64,000 nucleotides of DNA from Streptomyces olivaceoviridis (lineage in GTDB: Bacteria; Actinomycetota; Actinomycetes; Streptomycetales; Streptomycetaceae), in the NCBI RefSeq assembly GCF_014650115.1, contig NZ_BMUI01000011.1, positions 186,001 through 250,000 on the forward strand, given 5' to 3'. Positions 49,536 through 62,307 of this stretch are shown piece by piece (within the stretch, counting starts at the first letter, position 1; each line of letters opens with the position of its first letter). The notes below the pieces were generated by a model. It saw nothing but the letters and a program-made list of their open reading frames with translations, was not told where the DNA came from and did not search any database. The translations under genes were made by a program, and so were the position numbers.

Positions 49536-50702
49536 TCAAGCTCCCTTCGCGGCCTCGAACAGCTCCGCCCGCGGGTCCTCGCCCGCGGTCGCCTCGCGAT
49601 ACGCCTCCAGTGCGTCACGAGCCTTCCCCGACAGGTCCGTGGGAACACGCACCTCGACGGTGACCAGGAGGTCGCCGCGGGTGCCGTCCTTGCGGACCGC
49701 GCCCTTGCCCCGGGCGCGCATGGTGCGGCCGTTGGGCGTGCCGGGCGGCAGTTTCAGGGTGACGGGCGGGCCGCCGAGCGTCGGCACCCGCACCTCGCCG
49801 CCGAGAGCCGCCTCGGGATACGTCACCGGCACGGTGACGGTGAGGTTGTCGCCCTTGCGTCCGAAGACCGGGTGCTCGCCGACGTGGACGACCACGTACA
49901 GGTCGCCGGCCGGGCCGCCCCGCTCGCCGGGCGCGCCCTTGCCGCGCAGCCGGATCCGCTGCCCGTCGGTGACGCCCGCCGGGATGCGGACCTGCATCGT
50001 GCGGGACGACTTGGCGCGCCCGCTGCCCTTGCACTCCGGGCAGGGGTGCTCGGCCGTCAGGCCGCGGCCCTTGCAGTCGGGGCAGGGGTCGGTGAGCGAG
50101 AAGCCGCCACCGGAACCCCGGGCGACCTGACCGGTGCCGACACAGGTCGGGCACACGCGCGGTGTGCCGTTCTTGTCGCCGGTGCCCGAACATGCCTTGC
50201 AGGGCGCCTGGGAGGACATCCTCAGGGGCACCGTGGCCCCCTCGATGGCCTCCGTGAAGCTCAGCGTGACCTCGGACTCGATGTCCTGGCCGCGCCGGGG
50301 CTGGGTGCGCGTGCCCGCGGCACCGCCGCGGTTGAACAGGCCCCCGAAGACGTCACCGAGTCCGCCACCGAAGCCTCCGCCCTGGGCGGCGCCTCCGAAG
50401 AGGTCGCCCAGGTCGAAGTTGAAGGAGCCGCCGGCCGCGCCCGGCCCGGGGCGGAAGCCGCCGTTGCCGAACAGCGCGCGCGCCTCGTCGTACTCCTTGC
50501 GCTTCTTGGGGTCACCGAGGACGTCGTTCGCCTCGGAGATCTCCTTGAAGCGCTCCTCCGCCTTGGCGTTGCCCTTGTTGGCGTCCGGGTGGAACTCGCG
50601 GGCGAGCTTCCGGTACGCCTTCTTGATCTCGGCCTCGGTGGCGTCCTTCGGGACGCCGAGGACCTTGTAGTAGTCCTTCTCGATGAAGTCCTTGGTGCTC
50701 AT
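49536..50702 (-). CDS. dnaJ: Chaperone DnaJ
   Basis: The 388-residue co-chaperone delivers clients to DnaK and stimulates its ATPase. The J-domain has the HPD motif (AREFHPDANKG), a Gly/Phe-rich linker, and four zinc-finger repeats CKACSGTG, CPTCVGTG, CPDCKGRG, CPECKGSG, then the beta-sandwich client-binding domains. It is the third gene of the dnaK-grpE-dnaJ-hspR operon, 33 nt after grpE. Confidence 0.97.
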   Translation of the reverse strand: MSTKDFIEKDYYKVLGVPKDATEAEIKKAYRKLAREFHPDANKGNAKAEERFKEISEANDVLGDPKKRKEYDEARALFGNGGFRPGPGAAGGSFNFDLGDLFGGAAQGGGFGGGLGDVFGGLFNRGGAAGTRTQPRRGQDIESEVTLSFTEAIEGATVPLRMSSQAPCKACSGTGDKNGTPRVCPTCVGTGQVARGSGGGFSLTDPCPDCKGRGLTAEHPCPECKGSGRAKSSRTMQVRIPAGVTDGQRIRLRGKGAPGERGGPAGDLYVVVHVGEHPVFGRKGDNLTVTVPVTYPEAALGGEVRVPTLGGPPVTLKLPPGTPNGRTMRARGKGAVRKDGTRGDLLVTVEVRVPTDLSGKARDALEAYREATAGEDPRAELFEAAKGA

Positions 50703-50735
50703 CCTCGACGCCCCTCCTTCCCGTCAGTGTTCACG

Positions 50736-51391
50736 TCAGCCCTCGTCCGGGCCACCGTTCTCCTTGTCGTCGGCCGCCGGCGTCTCCTCGGCGCCCTCGG
50801 CCTTGACGGTCTGCGCGCCGGGCTGCGGCTCGGCGACGGCCACCCGCGCGGGGCGGATGGTGCGCTCGCCGATGCGGTACCCGGGTTGCAGGATGGCCAC
50901 GCAGGTCGTCTCGGTGACGTCCGGCGCGTAACTGTGCATCAGGGCCTCGTGGATCGTCGGGTCGAAGGGCTCGCCCTCCTTGCCGAACTGCTGGAGGCCC
51001 ATCTTGGCCGCGACGGTCTCCAGCGACTCGGCCACCGACTTGAAGCCGCCGACCAGCTCGCCGTGTTCCCGCGCGCGGCCGATGTCGTCGAGCACGGGCA
51101 GGAGCTCGGTCAGGAGGTTCGCGATGGCGATCTCCTTGACCGCGATCCGGTCGCGCTCGACCCGGCGGCGGTAGTTCTGGTACTCGGCCTGGAGCCGCTG
51201 GAGGTCCGCCGTGCGCTCGTTCAGCGCCGTGCGCACCTGGTCCAGCTGGGCGACCAGACCGGCGTTCCCTGCGTGTCCGTCCCCGGCCGGGGCCGCCCCC
51301 TCCTCGGGGGCGGCCTTCGGCTCGGCGTCGTCGGAGGTGGCGCCGGAGGGGACGTCGGGCTTCTCCTCGAAGCCCGGGGTCTCCTCCGTCA

Positions 51392-51392
<1 letters not shown>
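50736..51392 (-). CDS. grpE: Nucleotide exchange factor GrpE
   Basis: The 218-residue DnaK nucleotide exchange factor has an acidic unstructured N-terminus, the long helix LVAQLDQVRTALNERTADLQRLQAEYQNYRRRVERD, IANLLTELLPVLDDIGRAREHG and the beta domain PFDPTIHEALMHSYAPDVTETTCVAILQPGYRIGERTIRPARVAV. It overlaps the dnaK stop by 1 nt (TAATG), so translation is coupled. Confidence 0.97.
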
Positions 51393-53242
<1,850 letters not shown>

Positions 53243-53261
53243 GGTTGATTCCTCCAGCTGA

Positions 53262-53282
53262 CTTGAGTGGAACAGGCTCAAG
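53262..53282. promoter_or_regulatory. HAIR operator 1 of the dnaK operon
   Basis: CTTGAGT (53262-53268), 7-nt spacer, GCTCAAG (53276-53282) matches the HAIR consensus with one change. It lies 20 nt upstream of the dnaK start. Confidence 0.9.
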
Positions 53283-53313
53283 TGTGCACGAGGAGAGGCG
53301 CTGGGTCAACAGA

Positions 53314-53334
53314 CCTGAGCCAGTCAGACTCAAC
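53314..53334. promoter_or_regulatory. HAIR operator 2 of the dnaK operon
   Basis: CCTGAGC (53314-53320), 7-nt spacer, ACTCAAC (53328-53334) is a degenerate HAIR copy, 32 nt beyond operator 1. Paired HAIR sites are typical of dnaK promoters in Streptomyces. Confidence 0.75.
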
Positions 53335-53336
53335 TC

Positions 53337-54356
53337 TTATCCGTTCCTTACACGCAAGTGGCCGCTGACCTGCGTCGATGGCGGGCGGCGGCCCTGCGGA
53401 GCGGGAATCAAAAGGAGGACGAGAACGGCGAACGCGACCCCGCCGGCCACCCAGAGCACGGCCGAGTCCCCCGTCCACCCGGTGTGCACGAGCACGCCCA
53501 CGAGCACGGCGGAGAAGGAGCCGGCCCCCAGCAGCACGACCGCCCCCTGCGGGGCGAGCCCTAGCCGCCGCAGCCGGTGCGCGAGGTGGTCGGGACCGCG
53601 CCGCAGCAGCGGGCGCCGGGCCACCCCCCGGGCGAGGACCACGAGCAGGGCGTCGGCGACGGCCACGGCACCGAGGCAGAACACCACCGCCGTGCTCGGC
53701 CCGATGTCGTACCCCGCGCGCGTGAAGACCACCGCCGACGACAGCACGAACCCGGTGAACAGCGAGCCGCAGGCGCCGAGCCCGACCCGCGCGGGATACC
53801 AGTTGTGCATGAGGAAGCCGGTGAGCGCGGCGGCGACCACGCTCAGCAGCACGGCCAGCCCGTCCATCACCTCGGCGGCGGCACAGGCCCCGGCGCCGAA
53901 GGCGGTGACCACCCCGACCGTCCCGGCCAGCCCGTCGGCGTGGTCCAGCCCCTTGAAGGCGAGGGTGGCGAGGACGATCCAGCCGATGGCCAGCAGCCCG
54001 CCCGGCCCGCCCGTCTCGTCGTACGGCACCACGCAGACCGCCGCCACGGCCGTCCCGGTGACGAGCACGCGCGCGCGCAGCCGCCACACGTCGGCCACCA
54101 GGCCCAGCCCGGCGACGGCGGCGGCGGCCATGAGCAGTCGTCCGACCCCGTCCCCGAGCGGGGCGACCCGGGTCCACTCCCCCGTCCCGGCGACCAGGCA
54201 GGTGACGATCACGACCGCGAGACCGCCGAGGAGGGGCAGGGGCCGCTGCCGGCGCCGGTCCAGGATCCCGGCCCTCCGGGCGGGCAGCCGGAACGCCGCC
54301 GCGAGCACGGCGGTGAGGAGAAGGGCTGCGGTGGCGGCGGCGATCCCGTAGAGCAC
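53337..54356 (-). CDS. Degenerate MraY/WecA-family membrane protein (GT4-type phospho-sugar transferase fold)
   Basis: The 339-residue protein has about 10 TM helices and family-like loops, but key acids have changed: GLVADVWRL stands where DD-xxD (Mg/nucleophile) is expected, the later loop is LDHADGLAG (DGxDGLA becomes DHADGLA) and GACGSLFTGF replaces GDxGSLFLG. A PDHLAHRLRRLG motif matches the HxxHR-type C-terminal loop. It probably lost or altered transferase activity, or binds undecaprenyl phosphate without transfer. Its stop lies against the dnaK operator region. Confidence 0.78.
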   Translation of the reverse strand: MLYGIAAATAALLLTAVLAAAFRLPARRAGILDRRRQRPLPLLGGLAVVIVTCLVAGTGEWTRVAPLGDGVGRLLMAAAAVAGLGLVADVWRLRARVLVTGTAVAAVCVVPYDETGGPGGLLAIGWIVLATLAFKGLDHADGLAGTVGVVTAFGAGACAAAEVMDGLAVLLSVVAAALTGFLMHNWYPARVGLGACGSLFTGFVLSSAVVFTRAGYDIGPSTAVVFCLGAVAVADALLVVLARGVARRPLLRRGPDHLAHRLRRLGLAPQGAVVLLGAGSFSAVLVGVLVHTGWTGDSAVLWVAGGVAFAVLVLLLIPAPQGRRPPSTQVSGHLRVRNG

Positions 54357-54556
54357 GGCTCTAAGGTAGGGGCGAAAGTATCAATTCGGTACGAATAACA
54401 CGATCCGATTGACTGGCGGCGACCCAGATCACCCCGCGCTCTGCTGCATCCCGGCGGAAGATGGGGGTAGTCTCAGACGGACTACATAAGTTACCGCTTA
54501 GTAATGTCGATCAGCTCAGACAGCTCGTGTCGACCGAGGCCGCCTCAGGAGCCCCA

Positions 54557-56863
54557 ATGCAACTCGCCGCGATCATCGTGTCGCTGGTCCTGATCGTGGT
54601 CGGCGTGGCACTGTTCGGCCGCGCCCTCCTACAGATCTACAACTTCATGCGGCTGGGCCAGCCGGTGCCGGCCGGCACGCGGACCAACGATCCCACACAG
54701 CGCACCCTCACCGTGGTCAAGGAGTTCCTCGGCCACACGCGGATGAACCGCTGGGGCATCGTCGGCGTGGCGCACTGGTTCGTGGCGGTGGGCTTCTTCA
54801 CCCTGCTGCTGACGATCGTCAACGCGTTCGGGCAGCTGTTCAAGGCGGACTGGCTGCTGCCGGTCCTCGGCGACTGGGCGCCGTACAACGTCTACGTCGA
54901 GTTCATCGGCACCATGACGGTGATCGGCATCCTCGCCCTGATCGTCATCCGCCAGCTGAGCCACCCGCGCAAGCCGGGCCGCAAGTCCCGCTTCGCCGGC
55001 TCCAACTTCGGCCAGGCGTACTTCGTCGAGGCCGTCATCCTCATCGTCGGCGTCTGCATCTTCATGCTGCACGCCCTCGAAGGCGCCCAGCACCACGTGG
55101 ACGGCTACGATGCCTCGTTCTTCATCTCGTACCCGGTCGTCTCCTGGCTGGAGCACCTGGACGTCTCCACGCTCCAGAACCTCACCTACTTCTTCGCCGG
55201 CCTGAAGATCGCGACCTCCTTCATCTGGATGATCACGGTCGCCCTGAAGACCGACATGGGCGTGGCCTGGCACCGCTTCCTGGCGTTCCCGAACATCTGG
55301 TTCAAGCGCAACGCCACCGGCGAGACCTCGCTCGGCGCCCTGCTGCCGATGACGTCCGGCGGCAAGCCGATCGACTTCACCGACCCCGGCGACGACGACG
55401 TCTTCGGCGTCTCCCAGGTCGAGCAGTTCTCCTGGAAGGGCCTGCTGGACTTCTCCACCTGCACCGAGTGCGGACGCTGCCAGTCGCAGTGCCCGGCCTG
55501 GAACACGGGCAAGCCGCTCTCCCCGAAGCTGCTGATCATGTCCCTGCGGGACCACGCGCACGCCAAGGCGCCGTACCTGCTGGCCGGCGGCGGCAAGACG
55601 ATGGAGGGCGAGGAGAAGGCCTCCGAGGAGCAGCTCAAGGACGTCCCCGCCGCCGCCCTGGCGGAGGCCGAGCGCCCGCTGATCGGCACCGCCGAGCCGG
55701 TATCCGACAGTGGCTTCGCCACGGGCGGCGTCATCGACCCGGACGTCCTGTGGTCCTGCACCACCTGCGGCGCCTGCGTCGAGCAGTGCCCGGTCGACAT
55801 CGAGCACGTCGACCACATCGTGGACATGCGCCGCTACCAGGTCATGATCGAGAGCGCCTTCCCGTCCGAGGCGGGCACGATGCTCAAGAACCTGGAGAAG
55901 AAGGGCAACCCCTGGGGCCTGGCCAAGAAGCAGCGCCTGGAGTGGACCAAGGAGGTCGACTTCGAGGTCCCGGTCGTCGGCAAGGACATCGAGGACCTCA
56001 CCGAGGTCGAGTACCTGTACTGGGTCGGCTGCGCCGGCGCCCTGGAGGACCGCGCCAAGAAGACCACCAAGGCCTTCGCCGAGCTGCTGCACATCGCGGG
56101 CGTGAAGTTCGCGATCATGGGCGGCGACGAGAAGTGCACCGGTGACTCCGCCCGCCGCCTGGGCAACGAGCCCCTGTTCCAGGAGCTCGGCATGGAGAAC
56201 GTGATGGCCCTGAACACGGCGTTCGGCGAGGAGCTGGACGACGACGGCAAGGTCGTCCCCGAGTCCGCGAAGCCCCGGTCGGCGAAGAAGATCGTCGCCA
56301 CCTGCCCGCACTGCCTCAACACGATCGGCAACGAGTACCCGCAGCTCGGCGGCGACTACGAGGTCATCCACCACACCCAGCTGCTCCAGCACCTGGTGGA
56401 CGAGGGCAAGCTGGTCCCGGTCACCCCGGTCGAGGGCATCATCACGTACCACGACCCGTGCTACCTGGGCCGCCACAACAAGATCTACACGCCCCCGCGC
56501 GAGATCATCGGCAAGGTCCCGGGCCTGCGCAACGAGGAGATGCACCGCCACAAGGAGCGCGGTTTCTGCTGCGGCGCCGGCGGTGCGCGGATGTGGATGG
56601 AGGAGCGGATCGGCAAGCGCATCAACAACGAGCGCGTCGACGAAGCCCTCTCCCTGAACCCCGACATCGTCTCCACCGCCTGCCCGTTCTGCCTCGTCAT
56701 GCTGACCGACTCGGTCAACGGCAAGAAGAACGACGGCAAGGCGAAGGAGTCCATCCAGGTCGTGGACGTCGCCCAGCTGCTGCTCGACTCCGTCAAGACG
56801 CCGGTCGACCCGGCGGGCGAGGCCGAGACGGAGAGCGAGCCGGAGCCGGAGCCGGTGAAGTAG
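54557..56863 (+). CDS. Membrane-bound Fe-S oxidoreductase, EtfD-like
   Basis: The 768-residue protein has an N-terminal NarI/nitrate-reductase-gamma-type membrane region of about five TM helices with conserved His, then two 4Fe-4S clusters (CTECGRCQSQCPAW and CTTCGACVEQCPVD) and two CCG-type cysteine-rich domains (ATCPHCLNTIGNEYP; DPCYLGRHN ... RGFCCGAGGARMW; TACPFCLVML). The layout matches the mycobacterial EtfD, which carries electrons from ETF to the membrane quinone pool during fatty acid oxidation. The ATG at 54557 has AGGAG 5 nt upstream. Monocistronic, ended by the terminator at 56878-56914. Confidence 0.85.
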   Translation: MQLAAIIVSLVLIVVGVALFGRALLQIYNFMRLGQPVPAGTRTNDPTQRTLTVVKEFLGHTRMNRWGIVGVAHWFVAVGFFTLLLTIVNAFGQLFKADWLLPVLGDWAPYNVYVEFIGTMTVIGILALIVIRQLSHPRKPGRKSRFAGSNFGQAYFVEAVILIVGVCIFMLHALEGAQHHVDGYDASFFISYPVVSWLEHLDVSTLQNLTYFFAGLKIATSFIWMITVALKTDMGVAWHRFLAFPNIWFKRNATGETSLGALLPMTSGGKPIDFTDPGDDDVFGVSQVEQFSWKGLLDFSTCTECGRCQSQCPAWNTGKPLSPKLLIMSLRDHAHAKAPYLLAGGGKTMEGEEKASEEQLKDVPAAALAEAERPLIGTAEPVSDSGFATGGVIDPDVLWSCTTCGACVEQCPVDIEHVDHIVDMRRYQVMIESAFPSEAGTMLKNLEKKGNPWGLAKKQRLEWTKEVDFEVPVVGKDIEDLTEVEYLYWVGCAGALEDRAKKTTKAFAELLHIAGVKFAIMGGDEKCTGDSARRLGNEPLFQELGMENVMALNTAFGEELDDDGKVVPESAKPRSAKKIVATCPHCLNTIGNEYPQLGGDYEVIHHTQLLQHLVDEGKLVPVTPVEGIITYHDPCYLGRHNKIYTPPREIIGKVPGLRNEEMHRHKERGFCCGAGGARMWMEERIGKRINNERVDEALSLNPDIVSTACPFCLVMLTDSVNGKKNDGKAKESIQVVDVAQLLLDSVKTPVDPAGEAETESEPEPEPVK

Positions 56864-56877
56864 CTCCCCGCCAACGT

Positions 56878-56914
56878 ACGGCGCCCCCTGACCCGCACAG
56901 GCAGGGGGCGCCGT
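56878..56914. terminator. Bidirectional hairpin terminator
   Basis: ACGGCGCCCCCTG (56878-56890) and CAGGGGGCGCCGT (56902-56914) form a perfect 13-bp stem between the ends of the Fe-S protein gene and the monooxygenase-type gene. Confidence 0.85.
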
Positions 56915-56922
56915 CGTATCCG

Positions 56923-57249
56923 CTACGCGCTCTTGGGCGCGGCCTGCTGCACCACCTCGAAGGACCACAGGGTCGAACCGGAGGCCGCCGGCTTCGGGCG
57001 CTCGCCGCCCTCGCCGCCGCCCTGGTGCGCGGACTTCATCGGCCCCTCCATCCACGCCTGGAAGGACTCCTCGTCACGCCAGCGCGTGTACACGAGGTAC
57101 TGGTCGGTGCCCTCGACGGGCCGCAGCAGCTCGAACCACTCGAAGCCGTCGGAGTTCTCCACGGCGTGGGCCCGCGAGGCGAACCGCTTCTCCAGAACCT
57201 CCCGCTGCTCGGCGGGAACGGTCAGCACGTTGATCTTCACTACGCTCAT
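56923..57249 (-). CDS. Antibiotic-biosynthesis-monooxygenase (ABM) domain protein
   Basis: The 108-residue ferredoxin-like ABM/HmoA-type protein contains VKINVLTVPAEQREVLEKRFASRA, DGFEWFELLRPVEG and DQYLVYTRWRDEESFQAWM, the usual conserved W/F set. Family members are heme-degrading or small monooxygenases, or stress proteins; the sequence does not decide. The ATG at 57249 begins MSVVKINVLT. Upstream lie 452 nt to the FG-GAP gene. Confidence 0.85.
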   Translation of the reverse strand: MSVVKINVLTVPAEQREVLEKRFASRAHAVENSDGFEWFELLRPVEGTDQYLVYTRWRDEESFQAWMEGPMKSAHQGGGEGGERPKPAASGSTLWSFEVVQQAAPKSA

Positions 57250-57701
57250 GGCACCATCCTGGCCCACAACACACCCGGGGCACGGCTGCCGCCGCCAGGC
57301 GAACGCGTCATCATCACCGGGGTCGCCGACGGGGCCGGTGCGGCCGTGGGTGCCGCGACCTCGACGGCGACGGCGGAGCGACCCGGCGCCGCACGCGTCC
57401 GGCGGCGGACCGCCGTACCCGCGCGGCCCGTTCACGCCGGGCGGCACAGAAGCCGGACGGCGTCGAACCGGTAGCCGCCTTCTCCGCTCGGTCCTCCCGG
57501 AGCCGTAGTCACGCACCGGCGGTCACAGGAGCCTCGGAAAGAATCACCGAACTCATGTGCAACCTTTACGACCCGGCGCGGGTCTCCTGATCGCCGGCCT
57601 CCTGTGAACCGCGGGACAACTCGCGTCGAACACGGGAAGACCGCACCCCATCGACTGCGGATGCCCGCCAGGCATCCCCCGCATGCCGCAGGAGAAACCG
57701 C
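57250..57701. other. Intergenic region with a leader stem before the first FG-GAP gene
   Basis: The 452 nt hold GGATGCC (57659-57665) and GGCATCC (57671-57677), a 7-bp stem with a 5-nt loop, 24 nt before the ATG, and CAGGAG at 57690-57695 as its ribosome binding site. Several short GC-rich open stretches have no ribosome binding site. I see no RNA gene. Confidence 0.5.
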
Positions 57702-59183
57702 ATGCACAAGCACCGCCGACTCGCCCTCGCGACGGCCACCGCGGCCGCGCTGACGGGGGGTCTGCTCACCTTCGCCGCCTCGCCCGCGACCGCCGCGGAC
57801 TCCGTCAAGGTCGCGAAGGCCGACTTCAACGGCGACGGCATCGGCGACGTCGCCACCTCGGCGGCCGGCGCCTACGTCAGCGGCCACAAGGACGCCGGCC
57901 AGATCGTCGTGCTGTACGGCACGGCCACCGGCGTCTCCTCCGCCAAGCGCACCGTCATCAGCCAGGACACCACCGGCGTCCCCGGCACCGCCGAGGCCGG
58001 CGACGGCTTCGGCCGGGAGACGGCCTACGGCGACTTCAACAACGACGGCTACGACGACCTCGCCGTCAGCTCCCCCTACGAGAAGGTCGGCACCGACACC
58101 AACGGCGGCGACCTCGTCATCCTCTACGGCTCCAAGAGCGGCCTGACCGGCAAGTCCGCCCACCTGGTCGACCCGGCCGCCTCCGCGCACGACTACTGGG
58201 GCAAGGACCTCGCCGCCGGCGACTTCGACGGCGACGGCAAGACGGACCTGGTCGTCGGCAGCTCCGCCGCCACCCTGTACCTCTACAAGGGCGGCATCAG
58301 CAGCTCCGGCACCGCGGGCAGCGTCACCACCGTCAAGCCGCCCATCCTGTCCGGCAGCAACGACTACCCGTTCGGCCCGATGAGCCTGACCGCCGGTGAC
58401 GTCAACGGCGACGGCCGCACCGACCTCGTGGTCGACGGCTACGAGACCTCCACTCAGTACGGCTGGAACACCAACTACTGGCTGCCCGGCACCACGAGCG
58501 GTCTGAGCGGCTCCTCCGCCAAGGCCCTCAAGCCCGGCATCATCACGGCGATCGGCGACATCAACGGCGACGGCTTCGGCGACATCGTCAGCGGCGCCGG
58601 CTGGGACGCCACCACCGAGGACGGCACCCCCGTCCCGGACGCCTCCAACGGCGGCCGGGTGAACGTCACCTACGGCTCCGCCTCCGGCCCGGCCGGCACC
58701 ACCGGCATCAACCAGGACACCGGCAGCGTCCCCGGCACCTCGGAGAAGGGCGACTCCTTCGGCTGGGACCTCGACCTCGGCGACGTCAACGGCGACGGCT
58801 ACCAGGACCTCGTGGTCAGCGCCCCGCTGGAGGACATCGAGGGCGTCGCCGACACCGGCGCGGTCACCGTCCTGTACGGCTCGGCCTCCGGCGTGAACAC
58901 CGCCTCCGGCACCCAGTCCTTCAACCAGAACACCACCGGTGTCCCCGGCGGCAACGAGAAGAACGACCTCTTCGGCGTCGACGTCAAGCTCGACGACGTC
59001 ACCGGCGACGGCAAGGCCGACCTGGTGATCGGCGCCAACGAGGACGGCGGCGACGGCGCCCTCACCTACCTGCCGTCCAACGGCACGAAGATCACCACCT
59101 CCGGCAGCCGCTTCATCGGTGCCGGCACCGCCGGCGTCTCCACCTCGGGCACCCCGCAGTTCGGCTCCCTCTTCGCCGACTGA
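57702..59183 (+). CDS. Secreted FG-GAP/VCBS seven-bladed beta-propeller protein 1
   Basis: The 493-residue protein has a Sec or Tat-type signal (MHKHRRLALATATAAALTGG) with cleavage near ATAAD (about residue 32). Seven FG-GAP calcium-binding units of the type DFNGDGxxDL(A/V)V recur every 55-65 residues (DFNGDGIGD, DFNNDGYDD, DFDGDGKTD, DVNGDGRTD, DINGDGFGD, DVNGDGYQD, DVTGDGKAD). This forms an integrin-alpha-like propeller that typically binds protein or carbohydrate partners. No enzymatic domain is seen. AGGAG supports ATG 57702. A hairpin (59209-59237) separates it from copy 2. Confidence 0.9.
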   Translation: MHKHRRLALATATAAALTGGLLTFAASPATAADSVKVAKADFNGDGIGDVATSAAGAYVSGHKDAGQIVVLYGTATGVSSAKRTVISQDTTGVPGTAEAGDGFGRETAYGDFNNDGYDDLAVSSPYEKVGTDTNGGDLVILYGSKSGLTGKSAHLVDPAASAHDYWGKDLAAGDFDGDGKTDLVVGSSAATLYLYKGGISSSGTAGSVTTVKPPILSGSNDYPFGPMSLTAGDVNGDGRTDLVVDGYETSTQYGWNTNYWLPGTTSGLSGSSAKALKPGIITAIGDINGDGFGDIVSGAGWDATTEDGTPVPDASNGGRVNVTYGSASGPAGTTGINQDTGSVPGTSEKGDSFGWDLDLGDVNGDGYQDLVVSAPLEDIEGVADTGAVTVLYGSASGVNTASGTQSFNQNTTGVPGGNEKNDLFGVDVKLDDVTGDGKADLVIGANEDGGDGALTYLPSNGTKITTSGSRFIGAGTAGVSTSGTPQFGSLFAD

Positions 59184-59208
59184 CCAGCCCTCGTCCCGTT
59201 CACCCCTG

Positions 59209-59237
59209 GCCGGGTCCGCGCGTCGCGGGCCCGGCCT
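59209..59237 (+). terminator. Hairpin between FG-GAP genes 1 and 2
   Basis: GGCCGGGTCCGCG (59209-59221) pairs with CGCGGGCCCGGCC (59225-59237) with one G-U in RNA, followed by a pyrimidine-rich stretch TCCTTCCTCC. It may attenuate read-through from gene 1. Confidence 0.7.
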
Positions 59238-59258
59238 CCTTCCTCCCGGAGCCCCGCC

Positions 59259-60667
59259 TTGCGCAAGCGCGTCCTCCTGCTGACCGCCACCCTGACCACC
59301 GGCCTGCTCACCGCCCTGCCCATCACCCCCGCCGCCGCCGCGCCCTCCCGTCTGACCGGCGACTTCAACGGCGACGGCTACCTGGACATCGCCCTGAGCG
59401 CCGCCGGCCACCAGGTCGGCACGGCACAGCAGGCCGGTGCGGTCGTCGTGCTCTACGGCTCGTCCTCGGGCGTCTCGGCCGCCAAGCGCACCCTGATCAC
59501 GCAGAACTCCGCCGGTGTGCCGGGCACCGCCGAGGCGGGGGACCTCTTCGGCGAGAGCCTGGCCGCCGGCGACCTCGACGGCGACGGCTACTCCGACCTC
59601 GTCGTGGGCGCGCCGAACGAGACCATCGGCGACCGGGACGCCGTGGGCAGCGCCACCGTCCTGTGGGGCGGCTCGTCCGGCCTGTCCGGCGGCGCCCTGG
59701 TGCCCCAGCCGTCCACCCTGGAGGAGTGGAACAACTTCGCCACCGGGATCGCGGTCGCCGACTTCGACGGGGACGGGAAGAACGACGTCACCCTGACCGG
59801 GCGGACCGAAACCCGCGTCTACAAGGGCCCCTTCACCCGCACGGGCACCCCGGTGAGCAACCTCCGCGTCGGTGAACTGGGCACCACCACCAACGTGTTC
59901 GCGGGCGACCTGAACGGCGACCGCGCCGCCGAGCGCGTCTACCCGTTCCTCGTCGACGGCGACGAGGGCGGCGACATCAGGTACTTCACCTGGAACGGCT
60001 CCAAGCACGTCATGAAGGACCTGCCGAACGCCGACGGACTGCCCGGCTCGATCGGTGACATCAACGGCGACGGCTACGGCGACGTGGTCCTCGGCGACCC
60101 CACGGACCCCGACACGAACAAGAAGACCGGCCACAAGGGCGGCCAGATCTCCGTCTGGTACGGCGGCCCGAACGGTCCCGACCCCGCCCAGACGCCGACC
60201 GTGATCCACCAGGACACCGCGGGGGTGCCCGGCGCCGGCGAGGCCGAGGACCTGTTCGGCTCGTCGGTCAGCACCGGCGACATCAACGGCGACGGCTACG
60301 CCGACGTCGCGGTCGGCGCGCCCGGCGAGGACGTGGGCACGGTCCGCGAGGCCGGCGCGGTGACGGTCCTGTTCGGCTCCGCGTCGGGCCTGACCACCAA
60401 GGGCGCGAAGACCTGGACGCAGGACACGGAGGGCGTACCCGGCGGCTCCGAGACCGGGGACCAGTTCGGCCAGTCCGTGCGGCTGACCGACATCAACAAG
60501 AACGGCAAGGCCGACCTGGTCACCGGTGCGGGCGGCGAGAACGGCTACGGCGCCGTCACGGTCCTGCGCGGCACCGCCTCCGGCCTGACCACCGACTACG
60601 CCAAGTTCATCGGCGCCCGCGACGTCTCCGTGCAGGGCTTCGGGAACTTCGCGTGGGCGATCGCCCA

Positions 60668-60671
<4 letters not shown>
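59259..60671 (+). CDS. Secreted FG-GAP seven-bladed beta-propeller protein 2
   Basis: The 470-residue paralogue of protein 1. It starts at TTG 59259 with GGAG 8 nt upstream. The signal peptide is RKRVLLLTATLTTGLLTALPITPAAAAP. Seven repeats are visible, but the fourth reads DLNGDRAAERVYPF, with a degenerate calcium loop. The others retain DxNGDGxxD(L/V). The stop overlaps the start of protein 3 by 4 nt (GTGA), so the two are translated together. Confidence 0.9.
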
Positions 60672-62146
<1,475 letters not shown>

Positions 62147-62247
62147 CGCTTCCCGGCACCACCGGAGCGATACCCGGGGGGAACCCGGGCCGGACCCTGA
62201 ACCGCCCCCTGACGCTCCCTTAGGGGATGTCACAGGTCGGCCGCAAA

Positions 62248-62273
62248 GCCGGGCCCGGACCACCGGGCCCGGC
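62248..62273 (+). terminator. Hairpin after FG-GAP gene 3
   Basis: GCCGGGCCCG (62248-62257) and CGGGCCCGGC (62264-62273) are perfect arms around a 6-nt loop, 101 nt after the stop of FG-GAP protein 3. Confidence 0.7.
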
Positions 62274-62307
62274 ACATCGGCCCCCAGGACCAGGTACGTT
62301 CGTTGAC

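Noticed and set aside
54629..57055. Long minus-strand open frame opposite the EtfD-like gene
   Set aside because: Third-position GC bias leaves the opposite frame open; the plus strand has clear Fe-S motifs and a good ribosome binding site.
57432..60209. Long minus-strand open frame across the FG-GAP genes
   Set aside because: It is the antisense of GGCGACGGC-type repeats in GC-rich coding DNA; composition is Val/Gly/Ala-rich without any domain, and no ribosome binding site is visible.
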